DNA from: CAZDKK01 sp964506245
GTDB lineage: Bacteria; Eisenbacteria; RBG-16-71-46; CAIMUX01; WJJG01
Assembly (NCBI GenBank): GCA_964506245.1
Contig: CAZDKK010000011.1
Span: 1 to 64,000 of the forward strand
Direction: 5' to 3'
DNA length: 64,000 bases
In this document: positions 8,937-18,731 of the stretch, one piece after another
Layout of the letters: each line of letters begins with the position of its first letter
Numbering within the stretch: the first letter of the stretch is position 1
Made by a program: the position numbers and the translations under genes
Notes under the pieces: model-generated
Told to the model about the DNA's origin: nothing
Seen by the model: the letters and a program-made list of their open reading frames with translations, nothing else
Databases searched by the model: none

Positions 8937-8968
8937 GGGGCCGCGGCGATGTGCCGCGGCCCCGTTTC
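8937..8968 (+). terminator. Intrinsic terminator of the cysteine-repeat gene
   Basis: Perfect 11-bp stem GGGGCCGCGGC/GCCGCGGCCCC with loop GATGT, followed by GTTTCG. It starts about 30 bases after the stop. Confidence 0.75.
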
Positions 8969-9047
8969 GCTGCCCCGCGCCGGCCCCGGCCACCCCTGGG
9001 GGGGACTGGCCGGGGGCGGGGCAGCGCCCCAGGGAGGGCCCTAGCCG

Positions 9048-9545
9048 ATGGGCGACATGAAGGATGCCCTGCGAAAAGCGGGCCTGGCGTCGCAGAAGCA
9101 GATCCGCCAGGTAGAGCACGCCGGCCGGGTCCACCGCACGAACGTCGGGGCCGAGGGCCTGGCAGCCGAGCACTCGGCGCGCGAGGCCGAGCTGCGGGCG
9201 GAGCAGGAGCAGAAACGGGCCGCCGACCGGACCCGGCAGCGCGAGCTGCAGGCCCAGCGCGAAGCAGAGGCGCGCCACACGCGCGTGGAAGCCCTGTTGC
9301 GCGAGGGGAACCTGATGGCCCGCGAGGGGGGACCGCGGAGGTTCTACTTCGCGCGCTCTTCCGGGCAGATCCACTTCCTGGACGTTTCCCCGGGGTTGGT
9401 GCGGCGGCTTCAGATGGGCGACGCGGCCATCGTCGACGCGTCGGGGGTCCTGCCCACGGACTTCATCGCCATCTCTGGCAAGGCCGCGCACGAGCTGCGC
9501 CTGATCGACCGCGAGCGGATCCTGTGCTGGAACATTCGTTCCTAG
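9048..9545 (+). CDS. DUF2058 (YaiL-like) protein
   Basis: A 165-residue cytosolic protein of the DUF2058 family. The N-terminus GDMKDALRKAGL is typical. A charged helix rich in Arg, Glu, Ala and Gln follows (about residues 25-85), and then the conserved C-terminal domain containing FYFARSSGQIHFLDVS. E. coli YaiL is reported to associate with ribosomes or nucleoprotein; the molecular role is unknown. Length is close to the family norm. The ATG is preceded by AGGGAGGG. It follows a terminator and stands alone, convergent with pnp. Confidence 0.8.
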   Translation: MGDMKDALRKAGLASQKQIRQVEHAGRVHRTNVGAEGLAAEHSAREAELRAEQEQKRAADRTRQRELQAQREAEARHTRVEALLREGNLMAREGGPRRFYFARSSGQIHFLDVSPGLVRRLQMGDAAIVDASGVLPTDFIAISGKAAHELRLIDRERILCWNIRS

Positions 9546-9593
9546 CCGACCCCGGTCCCGTCCCAGCGCGGGGAGCGCGGTCTGTGCTCGACG

Positions 9594-11705
9594 TCACCCG
9601 ATCTCGCTCGGATCGGCTCCGGCAGCGGCGCGGTGCGAGAGCTGGATCTTCCCCTCTTCGCTCGTCCCCAGGACCTTGACCAGCAGCTCCTCGCCCACGG
9701 CCGTGATGCTCCCCGGGTGTTCCACCCGTCCCTCGGCCAGCTCGGAGACGTGTACCAAGCCCTCGATGCCGTAGAACAGCTCCACGAAGCAACCGAAGTC
9801 CATGATCCCCGTCACGCGCCCGCGGTAGATCGCCCCCACCCGGGGCTCCCCGGTGAGGTACCGGGCGCGTCGCTCCGCCTCGTCCAGCCGGGTGCCCGCC
9901 GATCCGAAGATGCGCACGCGCCCATCGTCGGCCACGTCCACCTTGGCACCCGTGTCAGCCTCGATGGACTGGATGTGCCGGCCACCGGGACCGATCAGGT
10001 CGCGGATGCGCGCCGGACGGATGCGCAGGAAGCGCACCTGCGGCACGTTCGGGCGCAGCTCCTGTCGTGGTCCCGAGCAGATGCGCGCCATCTCGGCCAG
10101 GATGTGCAAGCGCCCCCGGCGTGCAAGCTCGAGCGCGTGCTCGAGCACCGCCCGCGGGAGGCTGCCGACCTTGTTGTCCATCTGAACGGCGGTCACCCCC
10201 TCGGCCGTGCCCGCCACCTTGAAGTCCATGTCGCCGAGGTGGTCCTCGTCGCCGAGGATGTCGGTCAGGACGACGCTGCGCTCACCGGCAACGATCAGCC
10301 CCATGGCCACACCCGCCACCGGCCGGCGCAACGGCACGCCCGCGTCCTGCAGGGCCAGCGCGGCGCCGCACACGGTGGCCATCGACGAGGAGCCGTTCGA
10401 GGAGGTGATCTCGGAGTCGAGACGGATCGTGAAGGGAAACGCCTCCGGATCCGGGAGCAGGGGGTGCAGCGCGCGGCGCGCCAGGGCGCCGTGGCCGATC
10501 TCCCGCCGGCCAGGGCCCCGCAGGGGGCGCACCTCGCCGACCGAGTAGGGCGGGAAGGTGTAGTGGAGCAGAAAGGACTCCCGGCGCACACCGGTGAGAC
10601 CCTCGACGAGCTGCTCGTCCTGACTCGTGCCGAGCGTGCAGGTCACCATCGCCTGCGTCTCCCCGCGCGTGAAGACAGCCGACCCGTGCGCGCCGGGCAA
10701 CCAGCCCACCTCGCCCGAGATCGGCCGCACGTCGTCGGGCCCGCGCCCGTCGAGCCGCTGGCCGTCGAGCGCGCGCGCGCGAATGGCCTCGCGCAGGACC
10801 CGCTCGGCCACCTCACGCGGCCCGAGGCAGGCCCCCGCCGCGGGATGGGTCGCCCAGGCGGCTTCGACCTGTGCGATCAGCCGTTCCATCTGCGCGTGGC
10901 GGGCCTGCTTCTCCCCTGCCGCGAACAGCGCGCCGATCTCGGGCGCGAGGAGCTCCTCGGCACGCCCCCGCAGCGCCGCGTCCTCGACTGGCACGGCCAG
11001 GGCGCGTTTCTCGCGTCCCATCGCTGCCCGGAGCTCCTCCTGGACCATCCAGAGGGGCTCGGCGTCCGCGACCACGGCGTCGAGCGCCGCCAGGATCGCC
11101 TCCTCGGGAACCTCGCGCGCGCCACCCTCGACCATGACCAGGCCCGCGCGGCTCACTGCCACGACGAGGTCGAGATCGGCCCGCACCCGATCCCCGGGGG
11201 ACGGGAAGAGCTTCGGCTCGCCATCGATCCGGGCCACGCGCACACCCGCCAGCGGCAGTCCCCAGGGGATGTCCGCGATGGTCAACGCGGCCGAGGCTGC
11301 CGAAATCGCCAGAACAGCGGGATCACCATCCGGGTCGTGGCTGAGGACTGTCACGAGCACCTGGGTCTCGCTCGAGAAGCCCTCGGGAAAGAAGGGTCGG
11401 ATGCTGCGATCGATCAGCCGGGAGGCGAGCGTCTCCTCGTCGGTGGGCCGGGCCTCGCGGCGCAGGAATCCACCGGGGATGCGGCCGGCCCCGGCAAGCT
11501 TCTCGCGGTAGATCACCGTCAGGGGAAAGAACCCTGGCTGGGCGCTCGGCTCAGGGGCGGCCACGGCCGTGGCAAGCACGACCGACCGGCCGCAGGTCAC
11601 CAGCACGGCACCGCCCGCTTGCCGGGCGATGCGCCCCACCTCGAATTCCAGCGTCCGACCGCCGACGCGGATTTGCCGGCGCCAGACCCCCGCCTGCTCG
11701 GCCAT
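9594..11705 (-). CDS. pnp: Polyribonucleotide nucleotidyltransferase (PNPase)
   Basis: PNPase degrades RNA 3' to 5' using phosphate and is a core degradosome enzyme. The 703-residue protein has the full order: RNase PH domain 1, helical linker, RNase PH domain 2, KH, S1. The second PH domain carries the metal-site motif GDEDHLGDMDFKVAG and the SNGSSSMA signature. The KH motif is GPGGRHIQSIEADTG, and the S1 domain includes GIMDFGCFVEL. The C-terminal acidic tail seen in enterobacteria is absent. The ATG at 11705 lies five bases after GGGGAGG; a GTG two codons earlier is less well placed. rpsO, a frequent neighbour, is not adjacent. Confidence 0.97.
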   Translation of the reverse strand: MAEQAGVWRRQIRVGGRTLEFEVGRIARQAGGAVLVTCGRSVVLATAVAAPEPSAQPGFFPLTVIYREKLAGAGRIPGGFLRREARPTDEETLASRLIDRSIRPFFPEGFSSETQVLVTVLSHDPDGDPAVLAISAASAALTIADIPWGLPLAGVRVARIDGEPKLFPSPGDRVRADLDLVVAVSRAGLVMVEGGAREVPEEAILAALDAVVADAEPLWMVQEELRAAMGREKRALAVPVEDAALRGRAEELLAPEIGALFAAGEKQARHAQMERLIAQVEAAWATHPAAGACLGPREVAERVLREAIRARALDGQRLDGRGPDDVRPISGEVGWLPGAHGSAVFTRGETQAMVTCTLGTSQDEQLVEGLTGVRRESFLLHYTFPPYSVGEVRPLRGPGRREIGHGALARRALHPLLPDPEAFPFTIRLDSEITSSNGSSSMATVCGAALALQDAGVPLRRPVAGVAMGLIVAGERSVVLTDILGDEDHLGDMDFKVAGTAEGVTAVQMDNKVGSLPRAVLEHALELARRGRLHILAEMARICSGPRQELRPNVPQVRFLRIRPARIRDLIGPGGRHIQSIEADTGAKVDVADDGRVRIFGSAGTRLDEAERRARYLTGEPRVGAIYRGRVTGIMDFGCFVELFYGIEGLVHVSELAEGRVEHPGSITAVGEELLVKVLGTSEEGKIQLSHRAAAGADPSEIG

Positions 11706-11740
11706 GGCCACCTCCCCTTCACCTCACCGAGAGGAGGCGC

Positions 11741-11769
11741 ATCCTACCCCGCCCACCGCGCGCCAACAA
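11741..11769 (-). promoter_or_regulatory. Candidate promoter for pnp
   Basis: On the minus strand: TTGTTG, 17-base spacer, TAGGAT, close upstream of the pnp start. Moderate match only. Confidence 0.4.
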
Positions 11770-11830
11770 GGCCACCGCCCGCCGCGGCCGAACGAGGCCA
11801 CCGCCCGCCAGGCGCCTCGCCAAACTGAGG

Positions 11831-11858
11831 TTGACCGCCGTTCGCGGCCTACGATAAG
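11831..11858 (+). promoter_or_regulatory. Candidate promoter for acs
   Basis: TTGACC, 16-base spacer, GATAAG. It leaves a leader of about 240 bases before the ATG at 12105. I see no recognisable riboswitch in that leader; it contains a short GCCCATGGGC palindrome. Confidence 0.35.
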
Positions 11859-12104
11859 CTCTTCTACTGATTTCTCCGAAACGGTGTGTTCCTCGCCCAT
11901 GGGCGGGGAAAGTGGGCAGCAGCCTGGCGTCGCGTCCAAGGAGTCTCAAGCCCGCTTCCAGCCGCGCGTGTCTCGGGGCACGGCCGGGTCCCTCGGCGGT
12001 CCTGGCCCCACGCGCGGCGGGCCCGAGGCATCGGCGCCCGCGGGACGGGCATCCGGATAGACTCCGGAGGCCGCCGGGAACCTAGATCTGGGGAGGCAGA
12101 GGTC

Positions 12105-14054
<1,950 letters not shown>

Positions 14055-14092
14055 TCGAGCGGGCGCGGTGAGCGCGATGTCGACTCGAAACC

Positions 14093-14127
14093 GGGGGGAG
14101 GGCTCTGCAGCGGGTCCTTCCCCCTTT
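14093..14127 (+). terminator. Terminator after acs
   Basis: GGGGGAGG pairs with CCTTCCCCC (one bulged T) around a loop of about 15 bases and runs into TTTG. It lies between acs and the transporter and may attenuate read-through. Confidence 0.55.
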
Positions 14128-14201
14128 GTGCGTGTCCGCGTCCGCGGGGCATGGCCGTCGGTGAGGGCGGGCGGGAATTGCGGGTGAGGGAGAGTGCAAT
14201 C

Positions 14202-15578
14202 ATGGCGGATGAAAAGGTCATGAACCGGTGGTTGGTGGTCGCGGGCGCGCTCATCATCCAGGTGAGCCTGGGCGCGGTCTACATCTGGAGCGTCTTCCAG
14301 ACGCCGCTGAAAGCCGTCTTCCCGACCTGGTCCGAGACCAGCGTCACGCTGCCGGCCCAGATCGTGCTCGCGGCCTTCGCCATCGCGGTCATCTTCGGCG
14401 GGCGCGTGCAGGACAAGCTGGGACCGCGCGTCGTCGCCACCGCCGGGGGAATCATCCTCGGCCTGGGGCTCATCCTCGCCCGCTTCACCGGCAACTTCGG
14501 CCCCGGCGGGGCCCTCTTCTGGCTCGTCCTCACCTTCTCCGTGCTGGGTGGGATCGGAATCGGCGCGGCCTACGTCTGCCCGATCGCGACCTGCGTGAAG
14601 TGGTTCCCGGACAAGCGCGGGCTCATCACCGGGCTGGCCGTCGCCGGCTTCGGTGCGGGGGCCTTCTTCTTCGCGCCGCTGGCCAAAGCGCTCATCTCCG
14701 GGGGGCAGTACCAGCTCCTGGGCGCCAACCTGTTCGGGTTGCCCAAGGTCGGGGTCTTCGACACCTTCATGACGCTGGGCATCATCTTCCTCATCGCGAT
14801 CGTCCTGGGCGCGCAGCTCCTGCGCAACCCGAAGCCGGGCTACGCGCCGGCGGGCTGGACGCCGCCGGCTCCCAAGGCGGGCGTTCCATCCAAGGCCGAC
14901 TTCACACCGGGAGAGATGCTGAAGACCGGACGGTTCTGGCTGCTGTGGATCACCTACTTCGCCGGCTGCACGGCCGGATTGCAGGTGATCATGAAGGCCT
15001 CCCCCGTCTGGCAGTCGTTCGCGATCGGCAAGCTCACACCCCCGATCGACACGACCACCTTCGGCGCGATTGGCGGGGCCGCCGCGATGGCGGTCTCGAT
15101 TCTGGCGATCTTCAACTCGCTGGGCCGCATCTTGTGGGGCAAGATCTCCGATGTGATCGGCCGCAAGACGACCCTGTTGATCATGTTCGTCCTGTGCGGC
15201 GTGGCGATGCTCCTGCTCGACTCCTTCCGCAGCTACGGCCTCTACATCATCGGCACCGGCGTCGTGGGCCTCTGCTTCGGCGGCTACCTGGCCCTTTACC
15301 CAGCCCTCACGGCCGACTTCTACGGCACCAAGCACTACGGCGTGAACTACGGCTGGATGTTCTCCGCCTACGGTGCCGGCGGTCTCTTCGGCCCCTTCCT
15401 GGCAGCGTGGCTGATGCGCGTGGCGGGCAAGGTGCCCTACCAGGTCGTCGAGGCCGGGCAGACGGTCGAGAAGATGTTCACCGTCGGCAATTACCGGCTG
15501 GCGTTCGTCGTCGCCGGGATCATGTGCCTGGCCGCCGCGGTGGGCGTCCAGTTCGTGAGAGCGCCGAAGCGGGCGTAG
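14202..15578 (+). CDS. OFA-family MFS carboxylate transporter
   Basis: A 458-residue, about 12-helix major facilitator of the oxalate/formate antiporter family. Family features visible: the N-terminal LGAVYIWSVF segment, the RVQDKLGPR loop after helix 2, the ITGLAVAGFGAGAFFFAPL segment, and the GRILWGKISDVIGRK loop in the second half. OFA members move small mono- or dicarboxylates (oxalate, formate, lactate, acetate), and specificity cannot be read from sequence. Placement directly after acs favours acetate or another monocarboxylate (inference). The ATG follows GAGGGAGAG. The 3' end overlaps the convergent cyclotransferase gene by 88 bases. Confidence 0.9.
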   Translation: MADEKVMNRWLVVAGALIIQVSLGAVYIWSVFQTPLKAVFPTWSETSVTLPAQIVLAAFAIAVIFGGRVQDKLGPRVVATAGGIILGLGLILARFTGNFGPGGALFWLVLTFSVLGGIGIGAAYVCPIATCVKWFPDKRGLITGLAVAGFGAGAFFFAPLAKALISGGQYQLLGANLFGLPKVGVFDTFMTLGIIFLIAIVLGAQLLRNPKPGYAPAGWTPPAPKAGVPSKADFTPGEMLKTGRFWLLWITYFAGCTAGLQVIMKASPVWQSFAIGKLTPPIDTTTFGAIGGAAAMAVSILAIFNSLGRILWGKISDVIGRKTTLLIMFVLCGVAMLLLDSFRSYGLYIIGTGVVGLCFGGYLALYPALTADFYGTKHYGVNYGWMFSAYGAGGLFGPFLAAWLMRVAGKVPYQVVEAGQTVEKMFTVGNYRLAFVVAGIMCLAAAVGVQFVRAPKRA

Positions 15579-17083
15579 CGGCAAGGCGCGGCGCTACACC
15601 TGGGATTCGGGAGCGGCACGAGCTCGATCTCGAAGAGCGTGGGCCAGCACTTTCCGGTCACGAAGAGCCGGTCGCCGGCCTCGTCGTAGGCGATGCCGTT
15701 GAGCACGTTGGGCGGCACGGGCAGCCCTGGGCCCAGAAGACCGGTCAAGTCGATCCAGCCCAGGACCTCGCCCGAGCGGGGCGAGATCCTCGCGATCCTG
15801 TTCGACATCCAGATGTTCGCGTAGATCTCGCCGCGCACCCATTCGAGCTCGTTGATCACACGCACGGGCTGGTCGAGGTCGCGCACCCAGAGGGTCTCCG
15901 TGCAGGCGAAGCTCCCGGCATCGATGTAGAACAGGCGTTCCGAACCTTCGCTCAGGATCAGCCGCGCGCCATCGTCCGTCAGCCCCCACCCGTCGGTCGG
16001 ATAGGCGAACTCCCCCACGGGTTCGAAGGTCGCCCGGTCATAGATGAACCCGAGGTGGTGGGACAGCGTGAGCTGATGGATGCGCTCCCCGAGGATGGCG
16101 ATGCCTTCTCCGAAGTAGCGCTCGTTCAGGTCGCACTGGCGCAGGACTGCCCCGGTCTCGAGCTCGACCTCGCGCAACGAGGATTCGCCGTGGCGGCCGG
16201 TGCCTTCGTAGAGGAACCCGTCCTTGTACACCAGCCCCTGCGTGAAGGCGCCGGGATCGTGAGGATAGGCGTGGAGCACCGTGTACCCGTAGACGGGGGG
16301 CGGCACGACGCTCAGGCTCACCGAGACGCTGTCGCTTCCCCCGCTGCCACCGACCGTGATCCGACCCGCATGGGAAGCGGAGGCCAGGCCGTAGCGGTCC
16401 ACGGTCACCGCGATGGTGTCGGTCTCCCCGGCGGTCGTCCCGTCCACGGGCTCCAGGTGCAGCCACGCGACGTTCGCGGCCAGCGACCATGACAGCGTTC
16501 CCGTCCCGGCGTTGCGGATCAGCAGCCGGGCAGCGGTGACGCCGGCCGGGAACTCGAGCGCGTGCGGCTCGAGGGCCAGCCGGGGATCGGGATCGAGCAC
16601 GGGCACCATCAGCCTGCCCCGGTCCAGATCGTTGCCGTCGCTGACGAGAACGCTGAGCGTGCAGATCCCCGCCTGACTCGGGGCCCGCCAGCAGGCGGAG
16701 TCCCGATCGATTCCCGACAGGAACTCCCCGGCGGTGGCGGTCCAGCGGAAGAGCAGTCGGTCGCCATCGCGGTCCGAGGCGAGGGCGATTGCGCGGGCGA
16801 CGCTGTCGGTGAGGACCCAGGCCGGTTCGGCGCAGAGGCTGTCGATGGCTGGAGCGTGATTCCCGGGCTCGTCGCCGTCGAAGCACCCGCCCGCCAGCGC
16901 CAGTGCCGCCACGGCCGCCGCGCCGGCGACCGGTGTCCATGCGCCCAGCGTCGAGGCGACGGGCGTCCATGCGCCGGGTGCCCGTGCGTCCGGCGTCGAG
17001 GCGACGGGCGGCAGTGCGATCAGCTCCTCTGTGACCGTGGCCCCGGACCGCCCAACCTGCAATCGCCGCCGCAAGAACGCCAT
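15491..17083 (-). CDS. Exported glutamine cyclotransferase-like protein with Ig-like N-terminal domains
   Basis: A 530-residue exported protein. The C-terminal half (about residues 260-500) is a glutaminyl-peptide cyclotransferase-type five-bladed propeller (FTQGLVYKDGFLYEGTG, YFGEGIAI, DGWGLTDDG, NELEWVRGEIYANIW). Enzymes of this family convert N-terminal Gln to pyroglutamate. The N-terminal part holds two predicted beta domains. Before them a hydrophobic run ends in AGGC, a plausible lipobox, preceded by an unusually long repetitive segment. The GTG/ATG-proximal site AGGAGG supports the ATG at 17083. The last roughly 30 residues extend past the propeller, antisense to the transporter end, and may be a recently extended C-terminus. 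Confidence 0.8.
   Translation of the reverse strand: MAFLRRRLQVGRSGATVTEELIALPPVASTPDARAPGAWTPVASTLGAWTPVAGAAAVAALALAGGCFDGDEPGNHAPAIDSLCAEPAWVLTDSVARAIALASDRDGDRLLFRWTATAGEFLSGIDRDSACWRAPSQAGICTLSVLVSDGNDLDRGRLMVPVLDPDPRLALEPHALEFPAGVTAARLLIRNAGTGTLSWSLAANVAWLHLEPVDGTTAGETDTIAVTVDRYGLASASHAGRITVGGSGGSDSVSVSLSVVPPPVYGYTVLHAYPHDPGAFTQGLVYKDGFLYEGTGRHGESSLREVELETGAVLRQCDLNERYFGEGIAILGERIHQLTLSHHLGFIYDRATFEPVGEFAYPTDGWGLTDDGARLILSEGSERLFYIDAGSFACTETLWVRDLDQPVRVINELEWVRGEIYANIWMSNRIARISPRSGEVLGWIDLTGLLGPGLPVPPNVLNGIAYDEAGDRLFVTGKCWPTLFEIELVPLPNPRCSAAPCRYARFGALTNWTPTAAARHMIPATTNASR
16948..17010. repeat. Short direct repeat in the cyclotransferase signal region
   Basis: An 18-base unit beginning GCGTCGAGGCGACGG occurs at 16948-16965 and 16993-17010. 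It encodes the repeated TPVAST-like segment before the hydrophobic export signal. Confidence 0.7.
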
Positions 17084-17153
17084 CGAACCTCCTGGCGGGT
17101 ACAGTACGCGGACGGGCAGCCCGTGGCGAGTCCCAACACCCGGGCCGGAGCCC

Positions 17154-18731
17154 ATGGCGGTCTATAGATGTCCCCCCCGCAAGCCGTTCCAGAAGGCGAT
17201 GGGCGATGTGTTGGATCAGGAGTTCCGTGAGTTCGCGGGACCGACCTGCGCGGGCGTTCTGCGCGCGCTGTCGCGGACCCTGGGGACATCCGTGCGCCTG
17301 CTCGATGCGGAGGGCCGGCCCATCGTGCCGGCGTCACTCACTGGCGACCCCCCCAGCAGCGACGCCCGACCGCACACCGCGCGCGTCCCGATCCTGTTGC
17401 CCGCTTCCAGAGTGGGTGGGTGGTCGCGTCTCGCGATCAAGGCGAACGAGCGTTGTCTGGGCTACCTGACCGCGGAGGTCGCGACGCCCGAGACTCCGCC
17501 GCTGCTGGCCGATCTGGCGACCGAGCTGGTGCGCCTGTTCCAGGCCGACCTCGAGTGCGATGCCGAGATTGACGCGATCGGCACGCTGCGGGCCGAGATC
17601 GATCTGCTCGATCGCATGGCTCGCGCGCGGGGACCCGTCCGCGACCTGGCGGCGGCGGCCCGTGGGCTTCTGGCGGAGCACAGCGACCTCTTGATTCGGG
17701 CCCGTCTGGTGGCCTGCTTGACCTGGCGCGCGAAGGCGGTCTGGATCACGCCGGGCCCCATCGACGGCGACACGTCGCGCTGGGGAGCCGGTCCTCCCAC
17801 CGCTTTGCAGGAGGAGACTGTCCACGCGATCCTCTCCGAGCTGGCTCCCGTGGCGATCTCGGGCGGCGATCCCGTTCTGCTCCGTCACCGGATCAAGGAG
17901 CCCGCCGGGTGGGTCGAGGGCGCTTTCGCCAGCTTGACCGACGGTGCGGCGATGATTGGCTTCGTGGGGATCCTGGGCGCCGGGCCGGATCAGCCCCTCG
18001 AACCGTCTGACCTGACCGTGCTGCGCTGTCTGGCCGGAGAGCTGTCGCATGCCGCCGTGCGCCACGGACGCCATCGCGAGCTGCGCGACATGCTCTTCAA
18101 CACCATCCGGAGCTTGGTGGCGGCGATCGACGCCAAGGATGAGTACACGCGTGGCCACTCCGAGCGCGTGCACCGTCTCGCTTTGCGTGTGGGCCGCGCG
18201 CTGGGGCTGCCAGCGGCCGACCTGCGGCGGTTGAGCTGGGCCGCCCTGCTGTACGACGTCGGCAAGATCGCCACGCCTGGCGAGGTGCTAGCCAAACGAT
18301 CCCATCTCGCGGAGGAGGAGGAGCGGCTGCTGCGCGCCCACCCGGTGCAGGGCTGTGAGCTGCTGGAGCCGATCCCCCAGCTGCACAGCATCCTGCCTGC
18401 CATCCGCCACCATCACGAACGCTACGACGGTGGAGGCTTCCCCGACGGACTCGCCGGCAATGGGATCCCGCTGCCCGCGCGGATCATCGCCGTGGCCGAG
18501 GCATTCGACGCGATGGTCCATGCCCCTGACCCCGCCACCGGGGCGGACGCCACCGAGGCCCTGCGCGCAATCGAGGAGGGTGCCGGCACGCGCTTCGACC
18601 CCGGCGTCGTTCAGGCGCTGCTGCAGGTGATGCGTGCGGAGGTGGGCGCGGCCGACCCATCGGCGCACGAGGAGGAGGAGTTGCTGCCCCCCGACCTTCA
18701 GTCAGACGATGGCGAGGATATGGCCGCCTAG
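17154..18731 (+). CDS. HD-GYP-family protein with substituted HD motif
   Basis: A 525-residue cytosolic protein. The N-terminal about 330 residues look like one or two GAF-type sensor domains. The C-terminal about 170 residues are an HD-GYP domain, whose active members hydrolyse cyclic di-GMP. The metal-binding HD pair reads YD here (LLYDVGKI, Tyr367-Asp368), while GHSERV and HHERYDGGGFP are kept; GYP itself is GFP. Loss of the HD histidine predicts weak or no phosphodiesterase activity, so it may act as a receptor (inference). The start is uncertain between 17154 and the ATG at 17199. The stop codon overlaps the convergent stop of the next gene (CTAG). Confidence 0.8.
   Translation: MAVYRCPPRKPFQKAMGDVLDQEFREFAGPTCAGVLRALSRTLGTSVRLLDAEGRPIVPASLTGDPPSSDARPHTARVPILLPASRVGGWSRLAIKANERCLGYLTAEVATPETPPLLADLATELVRLFQADLECDAEIDAIGTLRAEIDLLDRMARARGPVRDLAAAARGLLAEHSDLLIRARLVACLTWRAKAVWITPGPIDGDTSRWGAGPPTALQEETVHAILSELAPVAISGGDPVLLRHRIKEPAGWVEGAFASLTDGAAMIGFVGILGAGPDQPLEPSDLTVLRCLAGELSHAAVRHGRHRELRDMLFNTIRSLVAAIDAKDEYTRGHSERVHRLALRVGRALGLPAADLRRLSWAALLYDVGKIATPGEVLAKRSHLAEEEERLLRAHPVQGCELLEPIPQLHSILPAIRHHHERYDGGGFPDGLAGNGIPLPARIIAVAEAFDAMVHAPDPATGADATEALRAIEEGAGTRFDPGVVQALLQVMRAEVGAADPSAHEEEELLPPDLQSDDGEDMAA

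Noticed and set aside
9633..11828. 731-codon open frame antisense to pnp
   Set aside because: Same composition artefact; pnp carries all family motifs.
14228..16492. 754-codon frame overlapping the OFA transporter and cyclotransferase genes
   Set aside because: Shadow frame shifted against both real genes; no domain resemblance.
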